From: Euglena gracilis
Lineage: Eukaryota > Euglenida > Euglenophyceae > Euglenales
Assembly (NCBI GenBank): GCA_039621445.1
Contig: CP154955.1
Location: forward strand, 56,149,453-56,213,452
DNA length: 64,000 bases
Direction: 5' to 3'
Shown here: piece after piece, positions 12,201 through 21,865 of the stretch
How positions within the stretch are numbered: the stretch's first letter is position 1
How the letters are laid out: each line of letters begins with the position of its first letter
Notes under the pieces: model-generated
Seen by the model: only the letters and a program-made list of their open reading frames with translations
What the model was told of the DNA's origin: nothing
The model's database searches: none
Program-made: the position numbers and the translations under genes

Positions 12201-15115
12201 GCGGAATCGTGAAAAGCACGATTTCCGTCGCATTTCCCGCGAAAAATTTTTCACTTTCACGAAAAATTTTTCAGATTCGCTAAAATCGCGATCTGAATCG
12301 CGGAAATCGCGAGCGGAATCGTGAAAAGCACGATTTCCGTCGCATTTCCCGCGAAAAATTTTTCACTTTCACGAAAAAATTTTCAGATTCGCGAAAATCG
12401 CGATCTGAATCGCGGAAATGGCGAGCGGAATCATGAAAAGCACGATTTCCGTCGCATTTCCCGCGAAAAATTTTTCACTTCCACAAAAAATTTTTCAGAT
12501 TCGCGAAAATCGCGATCTGAATCGCGGAAATCGCGAGCGGAATCGTGAAAAGCACGATTTCCGTCGCATTTCCCGCGAAAATTTTTCACTTTCACGAAAA
12601 AATTTTCAGATTCGCGAAAATCGCGATCTGAATCGCGGAAATCGCGAGCGGAATCGTGAAAAGCACGATTTCCGTCGCATTTCCCGCGAAAAAATTTTTC
12701 ACTTTCACGAAAAATTTTTCAGATTCGCGAAAATCGCGATCTGAATCGCGGAAATCGCGAGCGGAATCGTGAAAAGCACGATTTCCGGCGCATTTCCCGC
12801 GAAAAAGTTTTCACTTCCACGAAAAAATTTTCAGATTCGCGAAAATCGCGATCTGAATCGCGGAAATCGCGAGCGGAATCGTGAAAAGCACGATTTCCGT
12901 CGCATTTCCCGCGAAAAAATTTTTCACTTCCACGAAAAATTTTTCAGATTCGCGAAAATCGCGATCTGAATCGCGGAAATCGCGAGCGGAATCGTGAAAA
13001 GCACGATTTCCGTCGCATTTCCCGCGAAAAATTTTTTCACTTTCACGAAAAAATTTTCAGATTCGCGAAAATCGCGATCTGAATCGCGGAAATCGCGAGC
13101 GGAATCGTGAAAAGCACGATTTCCGTCGCATTTCCCGCGAAAAATTTTTCACTTTCACGAAAAATTTTTCAGATTCGCGAAAATCGCGATCTGAATCGCG
13201 GAAATCGCGAGCGGAATCGTGACAACCACGATTTCCGTCGCATTTCCCGCGAAAAAAAAAATTTTTTTTTCACATTCACGAAAAATTTTTCAGATTCGCG
13301 AAAATCGCGATCTGAATCGCGGCAATCGCGAGCGGAATCGTTAAAAGCACGATTTCCGTCGCATTTCCCGCGAAAAATTTTTCACTTTCACGAAAAATTT
13401 TTCAGATTCGCGAAAATCGCGATCTGAATCGCGGAAATCGCGAGCGGAATCGTGAAAAGCACGATTTCCGTCGCATTTCCCGCGAAAAATTTTTCACTTT
13501 CACGAAAAATTTTTCAGATTCGCGAAAATCGCGATCTGAATCGCGGAAATCGCGAGCGGAATCGTGAAAAAAACGATTTCCGTCACATTTCCCGCGAAAA
13601 ATTTTTCACTTTCACGAAAAATTTTTCAGATTCGCGAAAATCGCGATCTGAATCGCGGAAATCGCGAGCGGAATCGTGAAAAGCACGATTTCCGTCGCAT
13701 TTCCCGCGAAAAATTTTTCACTTTCACGAAAAAATTTTCAGATTCGCGAAAATCGCGATCTGAATCGCGGAAATCGCGAGCGGAATCGTGAAAAGCACGA
13801 TTTCCGTCGCATTTCCCGCGAAAAATTTTTCACTTCCACGAAAAATTTTTCAGATTCGCGAAAATCGCGATCTGAATCGCGGAAATCGCGAGCGGAATCG
13901 TGAAAAGCACGATTTCCGTCGCATTTCCCGCGAAAAATTTTTCACTTTCACGAAAAATTTTTCAGATTCGCGAAAATCGCGATCTGAATCGCGGAAATCG
14001 CGAGCGGAATCGTGAAAAGCACGATTTCCGTCGCATTTCCCGCGAAAAATTTTTCACTTTCACGAAAAAATTTTCAGATTCGCGAAAATCGCGATCTGAA
14101 TCGCGGAAATCGCGAGCGGAATCGTGGAAAGCACGATTTCCGTCGCATTTCCCGCGAAAAATTTTTCACTTTCACGAAAAATTTTTCAGATTCGCGAAAA
14201 TCGCGATCTGAATCGCGGAAATCGCGAGCGGAATCGTGAAAAACACGATTTCCGTCGCATTTCCCGCGAAAAATTTTTCACTTTCACGAAAAATTTTTCA
14301 GATTCGCGAAAATCGCGATCTGAATCGCGGAAATCGCGAGCGGAATCGTGAAAAACACGATTTCCGTCGCATTTCCCGCGAAAAATTTTTCACTTTCACG
14401 AAAAAATTTTTCAGATTCGCGAAAATCGCGATCTGAATCGCGGAAATCGCGAGCGGAATCGTGAAAAGCACGATTTCCGTCGCATTTCCCGCGAAAAATT
14501 TTTCACTTTCACGAAAAATTTTCAGATTCGCGAAAATCGCGATCTGAATCGCGGAAATCGCGAGCGGAATCGTGAAAAACACGATTTCCGTCGCATTTCC
14601 CGCGAAAAATTTTTCACTTCCACGAAAAATTTTTCAGATTCGCGAAAATCGCGATCTGAATCGCGGAAATCGCGAGCGGAATCGTGAAAAGCACGATTTC
14701 CGTCGCATTTCCCGCGAAAAATTTTTCACTTTCAAGAAAAAATTTTTCAGATTCGCGAAAATCGCGATCTGAATCGCGGAAATCGCGAGCGGAATCGTGG
14801 AAAGCACGATTTCCGTCGCATTTCCCGCGAAAAATTTTTCACTTCCACGAAAAATTTTTCAGATTCGCGAAAATCGCGATCTGAATCGCGGAAATCGCGA
14901 GCGGAATCGTGAAAAGCACGATTTCCGTCGCATTTCCCGCGAAAAATTTTTCACTTTCACGAAAAATTTTCAGATTCGCGAAAATCGCGATCTGAATCGC
15001 GGAAATCGCGAGCGGAATCGTGGAAAGCACGATTTCCGTCGCATTTCCCGCGAAAAATTTTTCACTTTCACGAAAAATTTTTCAGATTCGCGAAAAGCGC
15101 GATCTGAATCAAAAA
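9205..15115 (+). repeat. 112-bp satellite array, about 52 copies
   Basis: Head-to-tail units of 112 bp (some 110-114 bp) with very high identity. Each unit contains four hairpin-forming pieces: ATCGTGAAAAGCACGAT, a perfect palindrome GAAAAATTTTTC, CGCGAAAATCGCG flanked by AGATT and ATCT, and TCGCGGAAATCGCGA. Most variation is in A/T run length and in a few shared substitutions (for example GGCGAGCGGAATCATG variants near 11522, 11970 and 12418), which suggests block duplication. Short frames of about 75 codons recur because 112 is not a multiple of three; they are not genes. The array occupies the place of pol and ORF3 in A1. There are no spacers, so it is not CRISPR. Confidence 0.97.
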
Positions 15116-15517
15116 AAAATTTTTTTTTCTGTGCCATGATTGTGGAAACCACAATTTGTGTTACATTTCCTTCATTTGGTTGCAGATTCGCGAAAAACGC
15201 GATATGAATTGATGCAAACGTGGTATGAGCCACCACAATCTGATTCTGTACCCCTCGTGGAATTCGGGATGCAAGCTAGTTCTTACACTGTTGTGGCAGA
15301 AACTGCCCAGCTGGAAGACAGGGCACCCCAACGTCAACCAACCGCAGAGGATGAACCTCAACTGCAGCAGGCAGCAGCAGCAGCAGCAGCAGCAGCAGGC
15401 AGCAGCAGCCGCAGCAGCAGCAGCAGCAGCAGCAGCAGGCAGCAGCGGCAGCAGCGACAGCAGCGGCAGCAGCGACAGCAGCAGCAGCAGCAGCAGCCGG
15501 CAGCAGTAGCAGCAGCA

Positions 15518-15550
<33 letters not shown>

Positions 15551-15652
15551 CAGCAGCAGCCGCAGCAGCAGCAGGCAGCAGCAGCCGCAGCAGCAGCAGA
15601 CAGCAGCAGCAGCAGCACCAGAACAGCAGGACGGCAGCAGCAACAGCAGTAG
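15116..15652 (+). pseudogene. ORF3 scrap with expanded CAG tract
   Basis: After an A/T run and a last satellite-like fragment, 15224-15360 encodes short motifs typical of ORF3 in A2/A3 (VAETAQ and AEDEPQ). From about 15363 to 15650 it becomes imperfect CAG/GCA trinucleotide repeats, reading as Gln, Ala or Ser by frame. A frame at 15140-15652 is open, but it starts inside repeat debris and is not supported as a gene. Confidence 0.7.
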
Positions 15653-16711
15653 GATGGCAGAACCGGAAGCGGCACAGGAAAACGTTGTGTCGCAGGGATG
15701 TCCGACAACACTTAGCAACCAAAGCCAGTGGTATATGTCAAAATGACAGTACACAACGGTATGAGCCGTAATCTGGTGAATGATTCATGCCGAAACGGCA
15801 TTACCAGGTCCCATAGAAGGTAAGCGCCTTCATGAGCTCTCACATTGGGGATACACTGACACACACATTACACTGGTAGCGGAAACCGCTAAATAGTCTT
15901 GGGTGGAAGCACCCAGGACTGGCATATACCCAGAAGCTCTGGATGGAAGCATCTACGAGCCCCCCCCCCCCCAATGGCCCTTCGGGTGGATGCACCCAGG
16001 CCCCACCTCATATTCAATCACCGTGCGGACGGAAACCGTCTGCAAGAGGTAATTGCCTCTTATTGCGTCGTGAAGGAGCTACTGCTGTGAAGACCTTGGC
16101 AGCTGGGAAACCTGGCAAGCCGCTAAGTGACACACAGCACACAGCGCGCACGCCGTAATAATAGGCCAATTTGTCACTTTTCGGCCCTAAGGCCTCTTAA
16201 GGCTGCCAGACAGCAAAAATTCTGTTCTGGCCTAAGCCAGCCCCCCTTCCCCCCTACTTTCCCCCCACCCCCGCAAAGCTGTCGCCGGCAGTCGGTTTTG
16301 TAAGTAGGCTTTTGTTTCCTAGTGCGGATATGACCGCCTAGGAGCCCTATCCGGGTATGACCAGGATAGGAGCCTACCCCCCTTCCACACCTCTCCCCTC
16401 GGGTTTTCAGCGAATACGCTTGACCAACCCCTGGTGCCCTTGGCACACCCAAACTGGGTGGATGGGATGCTTTGACAGGAAACCTGCCAGCCCCGTTTCC
16501 CACAGTGGGCTTTTTCGCACCCCTAAGCCAAAACGGCTAATAGGTGACCGCGATAAGCGGCTAACCTTTTGCGCGTTTTCGGGTTTTGGGTTGCAACCCT
16601 GTGGAGAAAAGAGGTCCGTGTTCTGGAAAGCCGAACCCGACCGGGACTGTGTCTGATATCCTGACAGGACCTGGGATAACCTGGTCCATGAAGGAAATCG
16701 GGCATAGCCCT
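15653..16711 (+). other. A1 3' non-coding region
   Basis: Corresponds to 59064-59950 of A3 and to 23882-24764 (reverse) of A2, with scattered differences. It contains conserved paired elements: CCGAAACGG near 15790, CCTAG...CTAGG around 16318-16342, a stem closing near 16345-16370, and CCGCGATAAGCGG near 16548-16560 (CCGCGAAACGCGG in A3). A run of about 13 C lies at 15961-15973. No open frame is supported. Confidence 0.75.
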
Positions 16712-16721
16712 GGGAGGGGGA
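16712..16721 (+). other. A1 polypurine tract
   Basis: GGGAGGGGGA directly abuts the 3' LTR start. It is identical in A2 and A3 and is the expected primer for plus-strand DNA synthesis. Confidence 0.85.
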
Positions 16722-17133
16722 TGTGTACCAGGCACGATCCCAGCTCTGTAGGAAATCTGCAGAGTCTGGATCTGTCCCAATCTGACGGCTGTGTATGAGC
16801 ACAGCCTGACGATCGTGGCAGATCCTATGGGATTTAGCGACACGTATCACACGTGCCTGCGTGACCTTTTTTCCTCACAGGTGGTATTCTATTCTTCACA
16901 TTCTGACTGTTTTGAAGTAAGAGGATAAACCTCTGAAAGGACTGAACACGACTGTGAAGGAAAATCCTTTCACAGCGCTTTGCTTTGTGCTTTGCCTCAG
17001 CATAGGGGAATTGGGAAAAAGGGCTTTGTTACTCCAAGGATTTTTACTCACCTAAGTAGGTGCGCACCAGGAGAAAGCGAAACAGGCTTTTCCGGGGTGA
17101 AAAGGGTCAAAGGGAAGTCCTTGGACGTACACT
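16722..17133 (+). repeat. A1 3' LTR (412 bp)
   Basis: Matches 3574-3985 with one substitution. It is followed by the target duplication TGCGG at 17134-17138 and then by the continuation of the RTx gene. Confidence 0.95.
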
Positions 17134-17138
17134 TGCGG

Positions 17139-17422
17139 CCTCCGCGTCCCGTCCTGCACTCAGCCCGCAGCCAGGATCTCCTGCCTTGCAGACTTCTACT
17201 CAGACGGGGCCAGGCGCGTGGGTGTGCCCGACTACGCATCCGGCCTGCAGCTACCCCTGGTCGCGCCCGTCCTGGACGACCTCCGGGGCAGGCTAGGAGG
17301 CAACCATGCCACGGTCACCACCTTCCTCCACAACCCACAACGACTCGCCTCCGCGGACCAAGAACCCCGGAGGCAAAAGTGGTGGAACCACGAGCTGGGC
17401 AAAAAGGCGATGGATGGCCTTG
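17139..17422 (+). pseudogene. RTx gene, C-terminal fragment after A1
   Basis: Removal of A1 and one TGCGG copy joins 3573 to this segment. One frame is open through it and gives a plausible RT C-terminal tail (for example ISCLADFYSDG, then TTFLHNPQRLAS and WWNHELGKKAMDGL). It is cut by the assembly gap at 17423. The assignment rests on its position at the insertion site and the GGCGL-like junction. Confidence 0.65.
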
Positions 17423-17435
17423 NNNNNNNNNNNNN
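17423..17435. other. Assembly gap (13 N)
   Basis: Thirteen undetermined bases lie 19 bp left of the B target duplication, in a G-rich surrounding. The true gap length is unknown. What lies between the RTx fragment and B cannot be read. Confidence 1.
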
Positions 17436-17454
17436 TCAGAGAGTGGGGGCCAGT

Positions 17455-18284
17455 TGTTTGCCGGCCCCACCCCCTGTGCGCCGCCGGTCGCCCCTGCGAC
17501 CGGCGAGTCCCGGTGGGCCGAGGGCCCGGGGGGGTCCTCGCCGTCGTGGATAACCACCGACAGCAGGGGGGGTGGGTGTTTCCGGGGTGGGGCCTGCGCT
17601 TTCTCGGGGAATTGGTGGGCTCAAGCCAACCCCCATTTTTTCACACAGGTGATTTCCCCAACCCCAGCCGGCGCGTAGGATCGTTTTTTCAAAGTTTTCC
17701 GAAATTTTAGTGAAAAACGAAAAATCCGCCATTTGCAATGAAATCGAACTTTTCTTTCTGAAATCTCACTTTTCTCTCTTTCTCTCTCTCACACTCTCTT
17801 GCACAAACCAACCCACAAACCAACCTGCTGTATCTGAAATGGATCCCAACCCACTGGAGAAGCAAACACACTGTTGGAAATCTGTGAGGGTACTGAATGT
17901 AATGAAAAAAACAACCTGGGGCAAGGAAGAGGGGTATAGGGTATAGGTGGCGGTGGTGATGGCGGTGTTGTAGGGTCTCCTTCTTGATTTCAATACCAAT
18001 TTGACTTCAATGACTCCACCAACAATGTAATGACCAACAATGTAATTGCCAATTCCAATTCAACAATGTGATTGATCAAATCCGATTCAATGTATTTCTT
18101 CTTTGCCAAATGATGGGGAAAACCCCTCAAGTTCTGTGAACAAAAAGAATTTGAAAGGTCTTTGAAATTTGACCCGCTTCCAATTTAAGTCGCGGGTTTT
18201 TTTAACTGGTTGGCTGTTACCCGCGACTTTGAAATTTGCGCTTTCTGGCAATTTTTGGCTGCCGGCGCAAGCCGGCGGCCGACA
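17455..18284 (-). repeat. B 3' LTR (830 bp)
   Basis: Direct repeat of 62176-63005. It contains a CT-rich microsatellite near 17760-17800, a GC-rich end, and two inverted segments around 18190-18232 (CGCGGGTT / AACCCGCG type). Differences from the other LTR include a G-run length change near 17570, substitutions near 17640-17650, and a small rearranged patch near 17884-17895. Confidence 0.93.
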
Positions 18285-18295
18285 CCCCCTCCCTT
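18285..18295 (-). other. B polypurine tract
   Basis: AAGGGAGGGGG on the - strand directly abuts the 3' LTR, as expected for the plus-strand primer. It is similar in sequence to the A-family tract. Confidence 0.8.
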
Positions 18296-18559
18296 GCGAC
18301 CTTAGTCGGACACCAAAAACTCGCCCCCCCCCCGTTCCTCAAGAACGGGGGGGAAATCCTCCAATCGGCACTCCTTCACCCAAAGCCTATGTCCCACACC
18401 CATTTTCCCTTGAATCAACAAATGGGAAACAAACTTCAGGGACTATGGCTTTCAAGTGCCTTCAAACCTTTGGGAAAGACTTGGTTCACCAACCAATGAG
18501 TATTAGGCTGCCCCCCCCCCCCCCGCTTCTCACGGTCCCCCCTTCCCCCCCCTTCCAAC

Positions 18560-18694
18560 GGTTCGGGGGATTTTTGGTAAAAAAAAATTCAAACGCCCCC
18601 CCCTCCTCGGGCCGGGGGATTTCTGTCAAAAATTCAAACGCCCCCCCCCCCTCCTCGGGCCGGGGGGATTTTTGTCAAAAATTCAAACGCCCCC
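18560..18694. repeat. Minisatellite, about three units of 45-50 bp
   Basis: Three copies of a block made of AAAATTCAAACG, a C run, CTCCTCGGGCCGGGGG and ATTTTTGTC. Copies differ mainly in C-run length. Confidence 0.8.
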
Positions 18695-18804
18695 TTAACA
18701 AACCGAATGGGGGCTCATAATGTGACCAAGAACTCCCCAACACAACGTAACCCATCATCTCAAAGAATCAATGTCCAAACCCTAACAAAACCGGGAGAGA
18801 AGAG

Positions 18805-18915
18805 GAGAGGACGGCAAATATAGGCGCAGGGGGGCGAGTACAAATACAAATATAAGTGCGGTGGGGCAAATATAAGCGCAGTGGGGCGAGTACAACAGCA
18901 ATGCGGCGGCGAATA
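18805..18915. repeat. Degenerate minisatellite (AAATATAAGCGCAGTGGGGC)
   Basis: Three to four imperfect copies of a block of about 30 bp containing CAAATATAAG, GCGCAGTGGGG and CGAGTACAA. Confidence 0.7.
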
Positions 18916-19143
18916 TGCTGAGGTGCCCCGGCCCCCTTGCGGGGCCTTTTTCTCCAATTTCCATTCTCCTTGCCAATTCTTGCCTTTGTACATTCTCTTC
19001 TTTACACGCTCATGCGTGTGTGCGTGCACTCACACCCACACGGACGTGCAAATCGGGTTTTTGAATTTTAAAAAACAGCACTTTGCCTTCCCATTAGGCT
19101 CACAGTAGAGCCTTGGACAGGGCCTTATGGCTCACCTTAGAGC

Positions 19144-20172
19144 CTATGGCCCACCGTCAATTTTAAGTTCGGACATGATGTCCATTTTCACTTTTTTCTC
19201 ACGACAATACTTTACAAACTCTCCACTGAATCTGTGAATGAAATTGCCAGCCGGTTCCCAGGTTTCCTCCCCGTCCTCATATCCGACCCACTTTGTTAAA
19301 AACTCCCACTTTCCATCTGTTCCTTTTCGGCGCCTTAGAATTTTTTCCACCTCCCACTCATCAGGTAATGCCTCTTCTTCTTTTTCGGTCCGTGTATAAT
19401 AAAAAAGAGACACCCCCTTACCTTCAACTTGAGGTTCTCGATACTCCTTCAAAAAACTCCTATGAGCTTTTGTTTCCACCCCAGGTTTCATTTCGATTAC
19501 ATAACTTCGTTCCCCCTCTCTTCCCTTCACGACCCCAGGTCCCACCCACCCAGAGTCAAGCTTCTCACCCGACCCCTCGGGTCTCCTATACCAAACCGTC
19601 GTCCCCACCTTTAGGGGTTCTATTTCTTTCCTCCCCTTATTTATCCTTGCCACCTCCTCCTCGTGCTTTTTGTTGAGTATCCTAGCCACCCTCCCATCAA
19701 TGTCTTGCATCCTATGGAAAAACTCCACCGAATCCTCACATTCCTTGGGTGGTTGGTAGGGTACCCCTGCCAATGGTCTTTCCCTTCCAGTCACAATTTC
19801 AAATGGGCTCAATCCGCTTTCCCCCTTTACGTCATGAATTCGGTCCAAAACTTGGGGTAAAGCCTCAACCCAATTAATTTTTTCCTCCACGTACAATTTC
19901 CTCAACACCTCCATCACCTGTTGTCCGGCTCTCTCAACCCTCCCGTTTGCTTGGTGGTGGTACGCTTGGGAATACGCTTGTCTAATCCCCAAAAGTGCAC
20001 ACATGTTTTTCCACCAAGTGCTTGTGAAATGGCTCCCTTGGTCACTTGAGATGACCGAGGGAACCCCAAAAGGCCTCCACTGATTTTTCACCATTTCCTT
20101 AGCCAACTTGGCACCGGTTAAACCTTTGTCCTTGCATGCAACCCCCACAATCCATCCCGAATGCCTATCCAC
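19144..20172 (-). CDS. pol: B pol: integrase catalytic core, GPF module, chromodomain
   Basis: Continues the integrase after a small frameshift near 20170. The second catalytic Asp is in SSDQGSHF and the Glu in NGRVERAG, with 35 residues between (DD35E). A GWVGPGVV segment is a GPF/Y-like module, followed by a C-terminal chromodomain (EWEVEKILRRRKG, then FLTKWVGYEDGEETWEP). Chromodomains steer Ty3-type chromoviruses to marked chromatin. The frame ends in TAG at 19144-19146 and would reach TGA three codons later. It is the last domain of the B polyprotein. Confidence 0.88.
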   Translation of the reverse strand: MDRHSGWIVGVACKDKGLTGAKLAKEMVKNQWRPFGVPSVISSDQGSHFTSTWWKNMCALLGIRQAYSQAYHHQANGRVERAGQQVMEVLRKLYVEEKINWVEALPQVLDRIHDVKGESGLSPFEIVTGRERPLAGVPYQPPKECEDSVEFFHRMQDIDGRVARILNKKHEEEVARINKGRKEIEPLKVGTTVWYRRPEGSGEKLDSGWVGPGVVKGREGERSYVIEMKPGVETKAHRSFLKEYREPQVEGKGVSLFYYTRTEKEEEALPDEWEVEKILRRRKGTDGKWEFLTKWVGYEDGEETWEPAGNFIHRFSGEFVKYCREKKVKMDIMSELKIDGGP

Positions 20173-20626
20173 ACAAGGCTAGGGTGTCGTACTCCCCCCC
20201 ATCGTGTAAAACCCTTGGCATTCGAAACAAATCGATGGCAACACTTGTCATTAATGCAGGGGGTATGGGTGTGGACTCGATCGGTCCTTTCAAACTCTCC
20301 CCCCTCACACTCGCTTGGCATGTGGAACAATTTTTGCTGCAACTTTGGTTGAGTTGTTTTGCAGCCTTTTCATCAGCCCAAACAAAACGGATTGCCATGT
20401 GTTTCCAAACTTTTTCAGGGCCAACGTGCCCCAAAAACTCGTGAATTTCTTGAATCACCAAGTGTTGAAAACTTTCAGGCACACACAACTTTTCCTCGAA
20501 AAACAATTGGCCATTTAGCACTTTGAAACCCTTTGGCCAAATTGAATCGCCTTTGGTAGCTACCCATTTTTCTTTCCATGTGGGGCATCGGGAATATGCT
20601 TCCCCCCAATCACGCTCCCATACGGG
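20165..20626 (-). CDS. pol: B pol: integrase zinc-binding N-terminus and first catalytic Asp
   Basis: Follows the in-frame TAG at 20627-20629 without a frame change. It carries the HHCC zinc-binding motif (HEFLGH, then CSKNCSTC) and the first integrase Asp in VAIDLFRMP. The frame is lost near 20170 by a small deletion relative to the downstream frame (LALCG versus VDRHSGW). It is a piece of one polyprotein, not a separate gene. Confidence 0.8.
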   Translation of the reverse strand, partial: PVWERDWGEAYSRCPTWKEKWVATKGDSIWPKGFKVLNGQLFFEEKLCVPESFQHLVIQEIHEFLGHVGPEKVWKHMAIRFVWADEKAAKQLNQSCSKNCSTCQASVRGESLKGPIESTPIPPALMTSVAIDLFRMPRVLHDGGEYDTLALCG

Positions 20627-21865
20627 CTAAATATCCTTAGGGGTCGTACTTGGCAGGGCGTCCCCCACTTCCATACAATTGTCCCCCCTCGAACTTTCTG
20701 CCGTCTCCGGGACAGGGGTCGTCTCCCCCCCCACTTTCTCATCCCAAAAATGAACTCGTTTCTTTTCTTTCCTGGGCCCTTGTGAGTGGGTGTCCACAGG
20801 GGTGTCTTTTCCTCCTGGGTCTACCCCACCCTCGGTTCCCCTCCTTGTGCACTCTCCTTTTTCCTCCTCAGGTGTTACGTTTTTGCCACTACGGGTTGTC
20901 ACCCCCCGTATCCAGGCATTACGTAAATTGGGCTGGTTTTTGATTCTTATCTCCAAACACTGTTTTTCCTCTTCTTTTTCCTCCCGGATAAAATTTTCCA
21001 TTTCATCCTTGTCTTCGGCTGACCCATGCTTACTTATATCCCTTAGGGCCTGTGAAGCTGGGTATGCCCACCGACTAAGGATATCCGCTATGGTATTTTC
21101 TTTACCCGGGATATATCCCACCGTCAAGTCATACTTGGAGAAAATTTGATGCCATCTCGCCCTCCTCCCAACCGGACCACTGGGGGTGTCTAGGACCTCC
21201 CTTGTCCAAGACTCCAAACTTTGGTGGTCGGTTAAAACCAAAACGGGTTGCAATCCAATCCAACTCTCCCATTTTTGTAGTGCCAAAATTATGGCGTACG
21301 TCTCCAACTCCCTGGGGGTCCATTTTCTTTGCCCCTCGGTCAATTTTCGAGACATAAAAGCCACTGGCACAGTTTTTTTCTCAATCACATCCTGGGCTGT
21401 GGGTCTTCCTCCCCCCTCCTTCATTTGCTCTAACGTTGCCCCAACAGCGTACCCACTGGCATCAACCCTTAGCACAAAGGGTTTATCTGGGTCTACCCGT
21501 TGCAACATTAGGCCCGAACACACCCTTTTTTCCAGCTCCTCAAAAGCTTTTAAATCCTCCCCATCAAATTCCACAGGTTTTCGACTTCCTTTTTTTCCCA
21601 CCTCCCTGGGGACTTTTAATTTGTCTTGCAGCCGGGCAGCCACTTCCGCATACATGTGAATGTATGCATTGTAATAATTTGTGAATCCCAAAAAGGCCCT
21701 CAAAGCCGTAATTGTTTTTGTAACCTCCCACTTTTCGATCGCTCGTAACTTACCCGGTGCAGGCCTCCTAGTCCCGTTTCCTAAAATTTGTCCACAAAAT
21801 TCAACCTCCTCCACAAAAAGTTTGGCTTTGAATTCATCAGCCACCAAAAGTTCTGTTTTCAGCAC
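20627..21865 (-). CDS. pol: B pol: RT thumb, RNase H and charged linker
   Basis: Continues in frame after the TAG at 21866-21868. FCGQILGNG and FLGFTNYYNAYI are the RT connection. RNase H has LRVDASGYAVGA, RELETYAI, LTDHQSLESW and ADILSRW. A charged spacer (about 140 residues, rich in Glu, Lys and Gly) separates RNase H from integrase. It ends at the in-frame TAG 20627-20629, after which the same frame stays open. Confidence 0.85.
   Translation of the reverse strand: MLKTELLVADEFKAKLFVEEVEFCGQILGNGTRRPAPGKLRAIEKWEVTKTITALRAFLGFTNYYNAYIHMYAEVAARLQDKLKVPREVGKKGSRKPVEFDGEDLKAFEELEKRVCSGLMLQRVDPDKPFVLRVDASGYAVGATLEQMKEGGGRPTAQDVIEKKTVPVAFMSRKLTEGQRKWTPRELETYAIILALQKWESWIGLQPVLVLTDHQSLESWTREVLDTPSGPVGRRARWHQIFSKYDLTVGYIPGKENTIADILSRWAYPASQALRDISKHGSAEDKDEMENFIREEKEEEKQCLEIRIKNQPNLRNAWIRGVTTRSGKNVTPEEEKGECTRRGTEGGVDPGGKDTPVDTHSQGPRKEKKRVHFWDEKVGGETTPVPETAESSRGDNCMEVGDALPSTTPKDI

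Larger units (their letters stand above)
3574..17133 (+). mobile_element. A1: internally deleted A-family LTR retrotransposon
   Basis: Two 412-bp LTRs (TGTGTACC...GTACACT) bound the element, and TGCGG is duplicated at 3569-3573 and 17134-17138. It has a primer-binding site, leader, gag, 3' non-coding region and polypurine tract like A2 and A3. Nearly all of pol and ORF3 is missing and replaced by a 5.9-kb satellite and a CAG tract. The LTRs differ at one base (3640 versus 16788), so insertion was recent. It resembles non-autonomous gag-only LTR elements (TR-GAG type) that would depend on pol from relatives such as A2. Its own gag is frameshifted. Confidence 0.95.
18296..19143 (-). other. B 3' non-coding region
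   Basis: Lies between the stop of the integrase/chromodomain frame and the polypurine tract. It holds long C runs (about 18511-18526) and two small minisatellites, listed separately. No coding frame is supported. Confidence 0.75.

Noticed and set aside
9205-15115. Repeats resembling a CRISPR array, and many recurring frames of about 75 codons
   Set aside because: Units are contiguous and near-identical without spacers. The frames are phase-shifted readings of a 112-bp satellite.
15140-15652. Frame encoding Gln/Ala/Ser homopolymers, as a possible poly-Q gene
   Set aside because: It starts in satellite debris and consists of a trinucleotide expansion within a deleted element.
18740-18760. Host gene between the B integrase frame and the B 3' LTR
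   Set aside because: Only C runs and minisatellites are present; no open frame with recognisable content.
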